DNA of 64,000 bases from Mycobacterium sp. IDR2000157661 (GCF_022317005.1 NZ_CP081006.1:2046001-2110000); one strand, 5' to 3'; positions 9,563 to 20,842 are shown, numbered from the stretch's first letter. Numbers and translations: made by a program. The notes: generated from the sequence alone by a model not told the origin.

Positions 9563-9724
9563 ATGAGCGAACCGACCCGCTGGGAGTACGCCACCGTCCC
9601 GCTGCTGACCCACGCCACCAAGCAGATCCTCGACCAGTGGGGCGAGGACGGCTGGGAATTGGTGTCGGTGCTGCCCGGCCCGACCGGTGAACAGCACGTC
9701 GCGTACCTCAAGCGACCGACGTGA
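9563..9724 (+). CDS. DUF4177-type small protein (Rv3678A-like)
   Basis: 53 residues beginning MSEPTRWEYATVPLLTH and ending with YLKRPT. The pattern W-E-Y-x-x-V-P near the start and GEDGWELVSVL in the middle is the DUF4177 signature. The gene sits just upstream of the RidA gene (22-bp gap), as in other mycobacteria. Function unknown. It is short but has a clear domain match and a good ATG. Confidence 0.85.
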   Translation: MSEPTRWEYATVPLLTHATKQILDQWGEDGWELVSVLPGPTGEQHVAYLKRPT

Positions 9725-9746
9725 TCCGCGGACGCGAGGAGCACAT

Positions 9747-10202
9747 ATGACCCCGTCGGCGCGGTTGACCGAACTCGGTATCGAGCTCCCTGCGGTGGTG
9801 CCGCCGCTGGCGGCCTACGTGCCCGCGGTGCGCACCGGCAACCTCGTCTACACCGCGGGGCAGCTGCCGGTGCAGGCCGGCTCGCTGCTGCAGTCCGGCA
9901 AGGTCGGCGCCGCGGTCACACCGGAGGAGGGCAAGGCGCTGGCCCGGGTGTGCGCGCTCAATGCCCTGGCGGCGGTGAACTCGCTGGTGAGCATCGACTC
10001 GGTGACCCGCATCGTGAAGGTCGTCGGATTCGTCGCGTCGGCTCCCGGCTTCAACGGCCAGCCGGGGATCGTCAACGGCGCCTCGGAGTTGCTCGGTGAC
10101 GTGTTCGGCGATGCCGGGGCGCATGCGCGCTCGGCGGTCGGGGTGTCGGAGTTGCCGTTGGACGCGCCGGTGGAGGTCGAACTGATTGTCGAGGTCGCGT
10201 GA
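9747..10202 (+). CDS. RidA/YjgF-family protein (Rv3678c-like)
   Basis: 151 residues with the Rid-family core: LVYTAGQLPVQAG near the start, VGFVASAPGFNGQPGIVNGA with the family Gly/Asn loop, and ARSAVGVSELPLDAPVEVEL with the anion-binding Arg in HARSAVG at about residue 126. RidA proteins deaminate reactive enamine/imine intermediates from PLP enzymes. ATG at 9747 follows GCGAGGAG. Its TGA is part of the GTGA of the first of four tandem GTG starts leading to the MBL gene. Confidence 0.85.
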   Translation: MTPSARLTELGIELPAVVPPLAAYVPAVRTGNLVYTAGQLPVQAGSLLQSGKVGAAVTPEEGKALARVCALNALAAVNSLVSIDSVTRIVKVVGFVASAPGFNGQPGIVNGASELLGDVFGDAGAHARSAVGVSELPLDAPVEVELIVEVA

Positions 10203-10276
10203 GCGACGATCGGGCGGAGGTCGCGTGAGCGACGATCGGGCGGAGGTCGCGTGAGCGACGATCGGGCGGAGGTCGC
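10199..10276 (+). repeat. Three tandem 26-bp copies of the start region of the MBL gene
   Basis: Three perfect 26-bp units begin at 10199, 10225 and 10251; a fourth GTGAGCGACG at 10277 is the true gene start. Each unit starts with GTGA and carries GGAGG 5-6 bases before the next GTG. Each GTG opens a 9-codon mini-frame (MSDDRAEVA) ending at the TGA of the next GTGA, so three stop-start relays separate ridA from the downstream gene. Confidence 0.95.
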
Positions 10277-11065
10277 GTGAGCGACGCGGTGACGCTGGAG
10301 CATCCGGCCTACGGCCGCCTGCGGCCGGTCACCGCGACGGCGTCGGTGCTGCTGTGCGAGAACCCGGGCAAGATGACGCTCGAGGGCACCAATACCTGGG
10401 TGCTGCGCGGGCCGGGCAGCGATGAGATGGTCGTCGTCGATCCCGGCCCCGACGACGACGGGCATCTCGCGCGCATCGCCGACCTCGGACCCGTCCCGTT
10501 GGTGCTGATCAGCCACAAGCACGAGGACCACACCGGCGGCATCGACAAGATCGTCGAGCGGACGGGTGCGGTGGTGCGCGCCGTCGGCAGCGGTTTTCTG
10601 CGGGGCCTTGGGGGGCCGCTGCACGACGGTGAGGTCATCGACGCGGCCGGACTGCGGATCACGGTGATGGCAACGCCCGGCCACACCGCCGACTCGGTGT
10701 CGTTCCTGCTCGACGATGCCGTGCTAACCGCCGACACCGTGCTCGGCCGCGGCACCACGGTGATCGACAAGGAGGACGGCAGCCTCGCCGCGTACCTGGA
10801 CTCGCTGCAGCGGCTGCGCGGGCTGGGACACCGCGCGGTGCTGCCGGGCCACGGCCCCGACCTGGAGGACCTCGAGTCGGTCAGCGACATGTACCTGACC
10901 CACCGGCAGGAACGGCTCGAGCAGGTGCGTGAGGCGCTGCAGGTGCTCGGCGACGACGCGACCGCCCGCCGCATCGTCGAACACGTCTACACCGACGTCG
11001 ACGAGAACCTGTGGGACGTCGCCGAATGGAGCGTGCAGGCGCAGCTGGACTACCTGCGTTCCTGA
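10277..11065 (+). CDS. Metallo-beta-lactamase-fold hydrolase (Rv3677c-like)
   Basis: 262 residues. Metal-binding HxHxDH is present as SHKHEDHTGG (about residue 83), with downstream ligands in TPGHTADS (His) and LTADTVLG (Asp) and LPGHGP. The layout resembles glyoxalase II/RNase Z-like hydrolases and human LACTB2; substrate unknown. GTG at 10277 is preferred because the preceding 78 bases are direct repeats of the junction. Convergent with crp. Confidence 0.85.
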   Translation: MSDAVTLEHPAYGRLRPVTATASVLLCENPGKMTLEGTNTWVLRGPGSDEMVVVDPGPDDDGHLARIADLGPVPLVLISHKHEDHTGGIDKIVERTGAVVRAVGSGFLRGLGGPLHDGEVIDAAGLRITVMATPGHTADSVSFLLDDAVLTADTVLGRGTTVIDKEDGSLAAYLDSLQRLRGLGHRAVLPGHGPDLEDLESVSDMYLTHRQERLEQVREALQVLGDDATARRIVEHVYTDVDENLWDVAEWSVQAQLDYLRS

Positions 11066-11106
11066 GTGATCTGCGCCGCGCTCAGCCCGGCCGGATCGGG
11101 GTGACG

Positions 11107-11781
11107 CTAGCGTGCGCGGCGGGCCAGGCGCTCGGAGTCGGAGATCAGAACGCTCTTGCCCTCCAACCGAATCCAGCCACGGTGCGCGAAATCGGCGAGC
11201 GCCTTGTTGACGGTTTCCCGGGATGCGCCGACGAGCTGGGCGATCTCCTCCTGCGTCAGGTCGTGCGTGACGCGCAGCGCGCCGCCCTCCTGCGTGCCGA
11301 ACCGCTGGGCCAGTTGCAACAGCTGCTTGGCGACGCGGCCGGGCACGTCGGTGAAGATCAGATCGGCCAGATTGTTGTTGGTGCGGCGCAGCCGGCGAGC
11401 CAGCACACGCAGCAGCTGCTCGGCGATCTCCGGACGGTCGGCGATCCAGGCGCGCAACGCATCGCGGTCCATCGAGACAGCGCGAACCTCGGTGATGGTC
11501 GTCGCGCTCGAGGTGCGCGGGCCGGGGTCGAAGATCGACAGTTCGCCGAACATGTCCGACGGGCCCATGATCGTGAGCAGATTCTCGCGCCCGTCGGGCG
11601 ATCGCCGACCGATTTTCACCTTGCCGGAGATGATGATGTAGAGCCGATCGCCGGGCTCACCCTCGGCGAACACGGTGTGTCCACGTGGGAAGTCGACGGG
11701 CTGCAGTTGTTTGGTCAGCGCGGAAACGGCGCTGGGTTCGACCCCCTGGAAGATTCCGGCCCTAGCCAGGATCTCGTCCAC
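11107..11781 (-). CDS. crp: cAMP receptor protein CRP (Rv3676-like)
   Basis: 224 residues, the length of M. tuberculosis CRP. The cyclic-nucleotide-binding domain occupies about residues 1-120 with the phosphate-binding cassette [17 protein letters not shown], followed by a dimer helix and an HTH with [20 protein letters not shown] as recognition region. CRP is a global cAMP-responsive regulator (rpfA, whiB1 in M. tuberculosis). The window also encodes a membrane adenylate cyclase (45594-47201). It lies 88 bp downstream of the Rv3675-like gene on the same strand. Confidence 0.95.
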   Translation of the reverse strand: MDEILARAGIFQGVEPSAVSALTKQLQPVDFPRGHTVFAEGEPGDRLYIIISGKVKIGRRSPDGRENLLTIMGPSDMFGELSIFDPGPRTSSATTITEVRAVSMDRDALRAWIADRPEIAEQLLRVLARRLRRTNNNLADLIFTDVPGRVAKQLLQLAQRFGTQEGGALRVTHDLTQEEIAQLVGASRETVNKALADFAHRGWIRLEGKSVLISDSERLARRAR

Positions 11782-11869
11782 GTTGCCCCTCTTAAGCTGT
11801 TGGGTGAAGCCGACCTCTATCGGTTAGCGAGATCAGTCTAGAGTTACCCGAATTCGTGACCAGCTCACG

Positions 11870-12193
11870 CTACACACGATCGGCATGTCGGGTCGGCCGA
11901 AATTCGGTATTCGCCCCGTGATGGGCGTACACCAGAGTCGGCAAACCCGAACCGCGGGCCGCGGGAGGCGGGGCGGCGTCGCGGGCGTGCTGGCGCTGCC
12001 GCAGTCCGTCCAGCGCACGGCTCATCCCGTCGCGAGCCAGCGTGCTGACGTCCGACGGCTCGGCGTGCTCGAAGAACTTCGCCACGTCGCCGGCGGAGAC
12101 GGTGTCGCGGTGGAGGCCGGCTTCCAGTCGCTGCAGCCCGATTGTCACCACCATCAACAACCCGGGAATCAGCGCCACCAGCAACCACGACAC
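11870..12193 (-). CDS. Small membrane protein (Rv3675-like)
   Basis: 107 residues from a GTG at 12193. A single N-terminal TM helix ([17 protein letters not shown]) is followed by a soluble acidic and Arg-rich tail. The beginning, with [14 protein letters not shown], resembles Rv3675, whose role is unknown. It sits between crp and the divergent nth gene. Not a recognised enzyme. Confidence 0.65.
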   Translation of the reverse strand: MSWLLVALIPGLLMVVTIGLQRLEAGLHRDTVSAGDVAKFFEHAEPSDVSTLARDGMSRALDGLRQRQHARDAAPPPAARGSGLPTLVYAHHGANTEFRPTRHADRV

Positions 12194-12288
12194 AAGGCAG
12201 AAGTAAACACGGCGAATGTCTCAGCGGGATCACGAAATGTCACCGGTCCGAACCTCGATTGTCCGGGCGCGTCAGTACGCTGGCCCTC

Positions 12289-13071
12289 GTGACCGTGGGT
12301 GAGAAGTCAGCGGGGAGGCCGGGCGTACGCGGCCGCGCCCGCAACTGGGACGAGGAGACCCGGACCGGGCTGGTCCGGCGGGCGCGGCGAATGAATCGCA
12401 CACTGGCGCAGGCCTTTCCGCACGTGTATTGCGAACTCGATTTCACCGACCCGCTCGAGCTGACCGTGGCGACAATCCTGTCGGCGCAGAGCACCGACAA
12501 GCGGGTCAACCTGACCACCCCCGCCTTGTTCAAGAAGTACCGCACCGCGTTGGACTACGCGCAGGCAGACCGCACCGAGGTCGAGGAGCTCATCCGGCCC
12601 ACCGGGTTCTACCGCAACAAGACGAACTCGCTGATCCGGCTCGGACAGGAGCTCGTCGAGCGCTTCGACGGGCAGGTTCCCGCCACCCTCGATGAGCTGG
12701 TCACCCTGCCCGGGGTCGGCCGCAAGACCGCCAACGTCATCCTGGGCAACGCCTTCGGCATCCCCGGGATCACCGTCGACACCCACTTCGGCCGGCTCGC
12801 GCGGCGCTGGCGGTGGACCGCCGAGGAGGATCCCGTCAAAGTCGAGTTCGCGGTGGCCGAGTTGATCGAGCGCAAGGAATGGACGGATCTGAGCCACCGC
12901 GTGATCTTCCACGGCAGACGGGTGTGTCACGCCCGCAAACCGGCCTGCGGAGTATGCGTGCTGGCCGCGGACTGCCCGTCCTACGGCGCGGGGCCGACCG
13001 ACCCGATGGTCGCCGCACCGCTGGTCAAGGGCCCGGAGACCGAGCACCTGCTCGCGATGGCCGGGCTGTGA
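12289..13071 (+). CDS. nth: Endonuclease III (DNA glycosylase/AP lyase)
   Basis: 260 residues. The helix-hairpin-helix [13 protein letters not shown] with catalytic Lys, the catalytic Asp in [11 protein letters not shown], and the 4Fe-4S ligands C-x6-C-x2-C-x5-C ([17 protein letters not shown]) are all present. The enzyme excises oxidised pyrimidines in base excision repair. GTG at 12289 is chosen from family length; the N-terminus before RRARRMNR is variable. Divergent from the Rv3675-like gene. Confidence 0.93.
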   Translation: MTVGEKSAGRPGVRGRARNWDEETRTGLVRRARRMNRTLAQAFPHVYCELDFTDPLELTVATILSAQSTDKRVNLTTPALFKKYRTALDYAQADRTEVEELIRPTGFYRNKTNSLIRLGQELVERFDGQVPATLDELVTLPGVGRKTANVILGNAFGIPGITVDTHFGRLARRWRWTAEEDPVKVEFAVAELIERKEWTDLSHRVIFHGRRVCHARKPACGVCVLAADCPSYGAGPTDPMVAAPLVKGPETEHLLAMAGL

Positions 13072-13090
13072 CCACGTCCGACCGTTGACC

Positions 13091-13738
13091 ATGCGCGCCT
13101 CGACTCGGTGGTCCGTCGCGGCATTGGTCGTCGTGGTGGCGCTCGTGGTGGCGATGGTGGCGCAGTTGCGACAGGACGTCCCGGCGCCGGGGCCGCAGGG
13201 CACCGATCTCGCACGTGATCGTCGGGACGCCGATACGGCCCAGGCGCTGGCGGGGCCGCGGGCGAAAGCGGACCTGCCGCCCTGTCCCGCGCCGGGTGTC
13301 GGTGCGGGGCCCGAAGAGTTGCGGGGCATCACGCTCGAGTGCGCGGGCGATGGGTCGACCGTCGACGTCGCCAGAGCCCTGGCGGGCCGCACGGTGGTGC
13401 TCAACCTGTGGGCCTACTGGTGCGGGCCGTGCGCGGAGGAACTGCCCGCGCTGGCCGAGTACCAGCGCCGGGTCGGGCCGCAGGTGACCGTGCTGACCGT
13501 GCACCAGGACGAGAACGAGACCGCCGCGTTGCTGCGACTGGCCGAACTCGGTGTGCGACTGCCCACGTTGCAGGACGGTCGACGCCTCGTCGCCGCAGCG
13601 CTGCGGGTGCCCAACGTCATGCCCGCCACCGTGGTGCTCCGCGCGGACGGTAGCGTTGCCGAGATTCTGCCGCGCGCATTCGCCACCGCCGATGAGATCG
13701 CCGCAGCGGTGAATCCACAGTTAGGAGCATTCGGGTGA
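13091..13738 (+). CDS. Membrane-anchored thioredoxin-like (TlpA/ResA) protein, Rv3673c-like
   Basis: 215 residues. An N-terminal signal anchor (about 10-28) precedes an extracytoplasmic thioredoxin domain with WAYWCGPCAEELP (CxxC motif CGPC) and cis-Pro region VMPATVVL. This predicts a periplasmic thiol-disulfide oxidoreductase. A further cysteine pair (LPPCP and LECAG) is present before the domain. ATG at 13091; a TTG at 13085 is in frame. The stop overlaps the Nudix GTG at 13735 (GTGA). The operon continues into marP. Confidence 0.87.
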   Translation: MRASTRWSVAALVVVVALVVAMVAQLRQDVPAPGPQGTDLARDRRDADTAQALAGPRAKADLPPCPAPGVGAGPEELRGITLECAGDGSTVDVARALAGRTVVLNLWAYWCGPCAEELPALAEYQRRVGPQVTVLTVHQDENETAALLRLAELGVRLPTLQDGRRLVAAALRVPNVMPATVVLRADGSVAEILPRAFATADEIAAAVNPQLGAFG

Positions 13739-14514
13739 GCTGGGCGAGCGAGGGCAGCGGGCTGGTTCCCGACGCCGCCCCGGCCTGGCTCGAGCCGCTG
13801 CTCGTCAATGCCCACGACGTCAAGCACGCCTACCGCCGACGGGTGCCGCCCGAGGTGTTCGCCATGGTCGCGGCCGCCAGCGAAGCCGCTGCGGCGGTCG
13901 TCGCAGGCCGTGATGCCGCTGTCCTGGTGCTGTTCTCGGGTCCGGCCGACTCGTCGTCCGAACTGCCCGACGACGTCGACCTGCTGGTGACGGTCCGGGC
14001 GTCGACGTTGCGCCACCATGCCGGCCAGGCCGCCTTCCCCGGCGGTGCCGTCGAGCACGGCGACCACAGTCCGGTGCAGACGGCACTGCGTGAGGCCAAC
14101 GAGGAGACGGGGATCGACGTCGGCCGGCTGCATCCACTCGCCACGCTGGAGCGATTGTTCATCCCACCGTCGGGTTTCCACGTGGTGCCGGTATTGGCGT
14201 ACTCGCCTGATCCCGGACCGGTGGACGTCGTCGACGCCGCCGAGACCGCGATCGTCGCGCGGGTGCCGCTTCGGGCGTTCATCAATCCCGAGAATCGAAT
14301 CATGGTGTACCGCAACGCGGCCAACCGCCGCTTTGCGGGCCCGGCGTTCCTGCTCAACGAGATGCTGGTGTGGGGCTTCACCGGCCAGGTCATCTCGGCG
14401 ATGCTCGACGTGGCCGGGTGGGCCCAGCCGTGGGACACCGACGACGTACGGGAGCTGGAGGAGGCGATGGCGCTCGTCCAGTGCCCGGACGGTTACGGTG
14501 GTGCTCAACCATGA
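13735..14514 (+). CDS. Nudix hydrolase, CoA-pyrophosphatase type (Rv3672c-like)
   Basis: 259 residues. The Nudix box GGAVEHGD-x6-ALREANEETGI (about residues 101-123) has all catalytic Glu residues, and the preceding RHHAGQAAFPGG matches the CoA-pyrophosphatase signature (UPF0035). Probable reaction: hydrolysis of CoA or related nucleoside diphosphates. It overlaps the thioredoxin-like gene upstream (GTGA) and marP downstream (ATGA), indicating one transcript and translational coupling. Confidence 0.87.
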   Translation: MSWASEGSGLVPDAAPAWLEPLLVNAHDVKHAYRRRVPPEVFAMVAAASEAAAAVVAGRDAAVLVLFSGPADSSSELPDDVDLLVTVRASTLRHHAGQAAFPGGAVEHGDHSPVQTALREANEETGIDVGRLHPLATLERLFIPPSGFHVVPVLAYSPDPGPVDVVDAAETAIVARVPLRAFINPENRIMVYRNAANRRFAGPAFLLNEMLVWGFTGQVISAMLDVAGWAQPWDTDDVRELEEAMALVQCPDGYGGAQP

Positions 14515-15698
14515 CATCGTCACAGTGGGTGGACCTGGTGGTCCTCGGTATCGCGTTCGTCGCGGGCATCTCGGGCTGGCGCTCGGGTGCGCTCGGCTCG
14601 ATGCTGTCGTTCCTCGGCGTGGTGCTCGGCGCGGTGGCCGGGGTGCTGCTCGCCCCGCACATCGTCGCCAACATCGACGGCCCGCGCACCAAGCTCTTCG
14701 TGACGCTGTTCCTCATCCTGGCGCTGGTCGTGGTCGGCGAGATCGCCGGCGTGGTGCTCGGCCGCGCGGTGCGCAGTGCCATCCGCAACCGGTCCCTGCG
14801 CGCGGTCGACTCGCTGGTCGGCGTCGCGATCCAGATCGTCGCGGTGCTGGTCGCGGCCTGGATGTTGACCTACCCCCTGCAGACGTCGGACCAGCCCAAC
14901 CTGGCCGCCGCCGTGCGTGGCTCGAAGGTGCTCAAGCAGGTCGACGATGCGGCGCCGAGTTGGCTGCGGTCGGTGCCGACGCGGCTGTCGGCCCTGCTGG
15001 ACACCTCCGGCCTGCCGGATGTGCTGCAGCCCTTCGGTCGCACTCCGATCGTCGCGGTCGATGCCCCCGACGCCGCGTTGGCCGCCGATCCGATCGTGAC
15101 TGCGACGCGGCCCAGCGTCGTCAAGATCCGCGGCGTGGCACCCGGCTGCCAGAAGGTGCTCGAGGGCACCGGCTTCGTCGCCGCGCCCGACCGGGTGATG
15201 TCGAACGCCCACGTGGTCGCCGGCTCGGAAAGCGTGACCGTCGAGATGGACGGCCAAACGTATGACGCGTACGTGGTGTCCTACGACCCGCAGGCCGACA
15301 TCTCGATCCTCGACGTGCCGAATCTGCCCGCCGCGCCCCTGCAGTTCGCCGAGACACCCGCGGCCACCGGTACCGACGCCGTGGTGATGGGCTACCCGGG
15401 TGGCGGCAACTTCGTGGCCACCCCGGCGCGGGTGCGCGAGATCATCGAGCTGAGCGGACCCGACATCTACCGCACCTCAACTGTGGAGCGCGAGGTGTAC
15501 ACGGTCAGAGGCAGTGTGCGGCAGGGTAATTCGGGTGGACCGATGATCGACCGCGAAGGCCGGGTGCTGGGGGTGGTCTTCGGTGCCGCGGTCGACGACG
15601 CCGACACCGGCTTCGTGCTGACCGCCAGCGAGGTGTCCAATCAGATCGCCAAACTCAACAACAGCGAGCGAGTCGCGACGGGCGCCTGCATCACCTAG
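14511..15698 (+). CDS. marP: Membrane serine protease MarP (acid resistance)
   Basis: 395 residues, close to the 397 of M. tuberculosis Rv3671c. Four TM helices fill about residues 5-125 (colicin V-type CvpA region). The periplasmic trypsin-like domain follows, with His in SNAHVVAG, Asp in PQADISILD and Ser in RQGNSGGPM. Two Cys (APGCQK and the C-terminal GACIT) match the redox disulfide known in MarP. Role in M. tuberculosis: survival in acid through cleavage of a peptidoglycan hydrolase. The last gene in the operon; it ends 4 bases into the convergent ephE. Confidence 0.94.
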   Translation: MTSSQWVDLVVLGIAFVAGISGWRSGALGSMLSFLGVVLGAVAGVLLAPHIVANIDGPRTKLFVTLFLILALVVVGEIAGVVLGRAVRSAIRNRSLRAVDSLVGVAIQIVAVLVAAWMLTYPLQTSDQPNLAAAVRGSKVLKQVDDAAPSWLRSVPTRLSALLDTSGLPDVLQPFGRTPIVAVDAPDAALAADPIVTATRPSVVKIRGVAPGCQKVLEGTGFVAAPDRVMSNAHVVAGSESVTVEMDGQTYDAYVVSYDPQADISILDVPNLPAAPLQFAETPAATGTDAVVMGYPGGGNFVATPARVREIIELSGPDIYRTSTVEREVYTVRGSVRQGNSGGPMIDREGRVLGVVFGAAVDDADTGFVLTASEVSNQIAKLNNSERVATGACIT

Positions 15699-16660
15699 TA
15701 CACCTGGCGCAGGAAGCGGGTGAGCTGCTCGGTCACCGCTTGGGGGGCCTCCTCGTGGCCGTAATGGCCTGCGCCGGCGACCGATACGTATCGGCCGTGC
15801 GGCGCGTACAGCTGCGTGCGGTACACGGGATCGGCCAGCACGTACGGGTCGGCATCGCCGCGTAGATGCAGCACCGGAACGGTGATCGGACGCTTCATCG
15901 ACCGCATGAAACGGCGGCCCTCTCCGCGCAACTGGCTGCGCACCGCCCAGCGCTGGTACTCCAACGCCGAGTGCGCCGCGCCGGGAATCCGGATGGCACG
16001 TCGCATGTGGGCTATGGTCTCCGAGAAGTCAGCGGAGGCAAGCCATTTCGCGCTCGCACGGCTGCGGACCAGGCGCTCGAGTCCGTCGGCGTGGTTTCGC
16101 GTCAATGCGCGCTCCGGCCACATCGGCACCTGGTAGCGCAGCATCGATGGCAGCAGCGCGCCGCCCTGTGCGCGGCGGCGCATCACCGAGGCGCGCAGTG
16201 CGACCGGATGCGGAGAGCTCACCACAGCGATGGCCCGCACCGCCCGGGGATGGAGCACCGCGGTCCCCCAGCACACCAGTCCGCCGTCGGCGTGCCCGAC
16301 CAGGGTCGCGTTCCTGTGCCCGAGCGCGCGCACAAGTCCGGCGGTGTCACCGGCCAGTGTCCACCCGTCGTAGCCGCGTGGCGGCTTGTCGCTGGCGCCG
16401 TAGCCGCGCAGGTCCACGGCAACCACGCGCGCACCGGTGAGCTCCCGAAGCTGATGGCGCCACGACCACCAGAACGATCCGAAGCCGTGCAGCAGGATGA
16501 CCAGCGGGCGGTCGGTATCCGTCGTCGCGCCGCTGGATTCGGCTTCCACGACGTGGAAGCGAATGCCGTTGGCATGCACCTCGAGATGGCGCCAGGGTCC
16601 GTCGATGCGCACGACCGACGGAGCCGGCGGATGCCTGCCGTCGCCGCGGGGCGCGGACAT
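15695..16660 (-). CDS. ephE: Alpha/beta hydrolase, epoxide hydrolase EphE-like (Rv3670)
   Basis: 321 residues of the alpha/beta hydrolase fold. Oxyanion loop HGFGSFWWSW, nucleophile elbow GHADGG with Asp as nucleophile (typical of epoxide hydrolases and dehalogenases), acid residue in DADPYV and catalytic His in GAGHYGHEE. Substrate unknown. The ATG follows directly after the TAA of the upstream holin-like gene with no gap, so the two are one leftward unit. Confidence 0.83.
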   Translation of the reverse strand: MSAPRGDGRHPPAPSVVRIDGPWRHLEVHANGIRFHVVEAESSGATTDTDRPLVILLHGFGSFWWSWRHQLRELTGARVVAVDLRGYGASDKPPRGYDGWTLAGDTAGLVRALGHRNATLVGHADGGLVCWGTAVLHPRAVRAIAVVSSPHPVALRASVMRRRAQGGALLPSMLRYQVPMWPERALTRNHADGLERLVRSRASAKWLASADFSETIAHMRRAIRIPGAAHSALEYQRWAVRSQLRGEGRRFMRSMKRPITVPVLHLRGDADPYVLADPVYRTQLYAPHGRYVSVAGAGHYGHEEAPQAVTEQLTRFLRQVY

Positions 16661-17170
16661 TTACCAGCCTGAGGGATCGGCCGTCGCGCCCGGCTTGCCG
16701 TCGGCCGACGCGAGCCCCTTGGTCTTGTCGTGGCCCGGCGTGAGCGCTTCCGGGATCTCCTTGACCGATTCGATCGTCTTCTGCGGACCGCGGATGCGGC
16801 GCACCTTGAGATAGCCCAGCAGGGCGAACACCGCGGTGACCACCACCATGATCCCGAACACGATCAGGAACGCCGCCCAGCGCCAGATCCAGTTGTCGAG
16901 CAACTCTGCGACGAAGAAGAAGAAAAAGAAGGTCGAGTAGAACAGCACGACCAGCGCCAGGATGAAGAAGACGCTGCCGGTCAGCCCCTTCTTGACATCG
17001 CGGGTGATCTCCGCCTTGGCCAGTTCGACCTCGGCCCGCACCAGCGTGGAGACCTGCGCGGTGGCGTCCTTGACCAGGTCACCGATGGACGGGTCCGGTT
17101 TGGGAGCATGGGGGTCGACCAGCGGTATCGACGTCACGGTGGTCGGCACGCCATTCCTGCGATCGCTCAC
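16661..17170 (-). CDS. Phage-holin-like/Actinobacterial membrane protein (Rv3669-like)
   Basis: 169 residues. GTG at 17170 follows a strong GGGAGGAA ribosome-binding site. An amphipathic N-terminal half (DLVKDATAQVSTLVRAEVEL) is followed by two TM helices, the first with an unusual run of six Phe, then a basic tail. This is the layout of the putative actinobacterial holin-X/DUF1469 family; a true holin function is not established. Operon partner of ephE. Confidence 0.8.
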   Translation of the reverse strand: MSDRRNGVPTTVTSIPLVDPHAPKPDPSIGDLVKDATAQVSTLVRAEVELAKAEITRDVKKGLTGSVFFILALVVLFYSTFFFFFFVAELLDNWIWRWAAFLIVFGIMVVVTAVFALLGYLKVRRIRGPQKTIESVKEIPEALTPGHDKTKGLASADGKPGATADPSGW

Positions 17171-17302
17171 GGACAGTTCCTCCCGGGGTGTCGGTTGCGG
17201 TTCATGTTGCCATGTGGCGTGCCGTCGAATCGATCCCGCCCGCGGATAGACTGTCCGGGTTCGTGGCAGGCAACGTCGTGCGCGTCGATGGGAGACTTTC
17301 CG

Positions 17303-18007
17303 GTGAGGTCCAGCGGCCGCCTGCGTTGCGCCGCGGCGGTCGCCGCGCTGTCCGCGGCGCTGTTCGCGCCGGCGGCCCCGGCTTCCGCTCAAGGGCTCGT
17401 GACGCTCGGCGGCGGGTCGGGACTGGTCGTCGATGGCGAGACGCTCTGCACGCTCACCGCCATCGGTAACGACGACCGTGGCAACCTGATCGGCTTCACC
17501 TCCGCACACTGCGGGGGCCCGGGTGCCCAGGTCGCCGCCGAGGACGCGAAAGGCGCCGGGGTGCTGGGCACCATGGTGGCCGGAAACGATGCGCTCGACT
17601 ACGCGGTGATCCAGTTCGACCCCGCCAAAGTGCGTCCGACCAACGACGTCAACGGTTTCCGGATCGACGGTCTCGGGCCGGATCCGATGGTCGGCGACGT
17701 CGCGTGCAAGCTGGGCCGCACCACCGGTTACTCGTGCGGCGTCACCTGGGGACCGGGTGAGCAGCCCGGCACGTTCGTCAACCAGGTCTGCGGTCAGCCC
17801 GGTGACTCCGGTGCGCCGGTAACCGTCAACAACCGCCTGGTCGGCATGATCCACGGCGCCTTCTCCGAGAAGCTGCCGACCTGCATCCTCAAGTACGTGC
17901 CGCTGCACACCCCCGCGGTGAACATGTCGTTCAACATGCAACTGGCGGACATCACCGCCAAGAACCGACCGGGAACCGGCTTCGTCCCGGTCGGCGCCGC
18001 CGCCTGA
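17303..18007 (+). CDS. Secreted chymotrypsin-like serine protease (Rv3668c-like)
   Basis: 234 residues. A Sec signal peptide with Ala-rich core and a likely cleavage after ASA (about residue 30) precedes an S1-type protease domain: His in FTSAHCGG, Asp in NDALDYAVI and Ser in GQPGDSGAPV. Four cysteines could form two disulfides. GTG at 17303 is chosen because GGAGA lies 8 bases upstream; an in-frame ATG at 17288 would add five residues. Convergent with acs. Confidence 0.85.
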   Translation: MRSSGRLRCAAAVAALSAALFAPAAPASAQGLVTLGGGSGLVVDGETLCTLTAIGNDDRGNLIGFTSAHCGGPGAQVAAEDAKGAGVLGTMVAGNDALDYAVIQFDPAKVRPTNDVNGFRIDGLGPDPMVGDVACKLGRTTGYSCGVTWGPGEQPGTFVNQVCGQPGDSGAPVTVNNRLVGMIHGAFSEKLPTCILKYVPLHTPAVNMSFNMQLADITAKNRPGTGFVPVGAAA

Positions 18008-18024
18008 CGCGGTCCTGCTGGGGT

Positions 18025-19986
<1,962 letters not shown>

Positions 19987-20091
19987 GGCTGTGAGCCTAG
20001 TCACCGAAACCGCGCCGGACGGCGGCATGTCACACGTCCCTCTGCGGGTGGGCCCTCCCGCGCGCCGAGCGGTCGGCTAGCGTCGGCTGGC

Positions 20092-20829
20092 GTGACCGAC
20101 CCGCTCGCTCCGCTGGCCGACCTGCCCGGTGTCCCGGACGCAGGCGAGCAGGCGCGCGAGGCGCTGGGCCGCGCGCACCGCCACCGCGCGAACCTGCGCG
20201 GCTGGCCGGCGACCGCAGCCGAGGCGGCGCTGCGGGCTGCCCGCGCGTCGTCGGTGTTGGACGGGGGTGCGCTGCAGTTCTCCGCGGACAGCGCGCCCGA
20301 TCCGGTGCTCGCAGGCGCACTGCGGGTATCGGAAGCACTCGAAGGCGGCGAGACGTCGCTGGTCGGGGTCTGGCGACGGGCGCCGCTTCAGGCGATCGCG
20401 CGGTTGCACGCGCTGGCGGCCGTCGACATCACCGACGACGAGAGCCTCGGCCGTCCGCGCGGTGATACCGCCGTCGGGCCGCGGTTGACGCTGCTGGCCG
20501 ATGTCGTCACCGGCAGCCGGACGCCCGCGCCGGTGTTGGCCGCCGTCGTGCACGGTGAACTGCTGGCCTTGGCGCCGTTCGGCACCGCCGATGGTGTAGT
20601 GGCGCGCGCGGCGGCGCGGTTGGTGACGATGACCACCGGTCTGGACCCGCACGGTCTCGGCGTGCCGGAGGTGTACTGGATGCGCCGCTCGGGCGACTAC
20701 CGCGCCGCGCTGCGCGGGTTCTCCTCGGGAACGCCCGACGGGCTGACGGCCTGGATCCTGATGAGCTGCCGCGGTCTGGCGGAGGGCGCCAGGGAGGCGT
20801 TGGCCATCGCCGAGGCCGCCTCGTCGTAA
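20092..20829 (+). CDS. Conserved hypothetical protein (Rv3662c-like)
   Basis: 245 residues from a GTG at 20092, Ala-rich and mostly helical. Stretches such as RHRANLRGWPATAAEAALRA and VPEVYWMRRSGDYRAAL match the mycobacterial Rv3662c family, which has no proven function. A far longer frame runs through this strand across acs, but only this part is independent of acs. It ends 20 bases before the terminator hairpin of the convergent Ms1 RNA gene. Confidence 0.7.
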   Translation: MTDPLAPLADLPGVPDAGEQAREALGRAHRHRANLRGWPATAAEAALRAARASSVLDGGALQFSADSAPDPVLAGALRVSEALEGGETSLVGVWRRAPLQAIARLHALAAVDITDDESLGRPRGDTAVGPRLTLLADVVTGSRTPAPVLAAVVHGELLALAPFGTADGVVARAAARLVTMTTGLDPHGLGVPEVYWMRRSGDYRAALRGFSSGTPDGLTAWILMSCRGLAEGAREALAIAEAASS

Positions 20830-20842
20830 TCGCCGCCAGCAA

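Noticed and set aside
11833..12233. Alternative short minus-strand frames near the crp/Rv3675 gap
   Set aside because: Arg-rich shadows; the 107-residue membrane protein is the only frame with a TM helix and known homologue.
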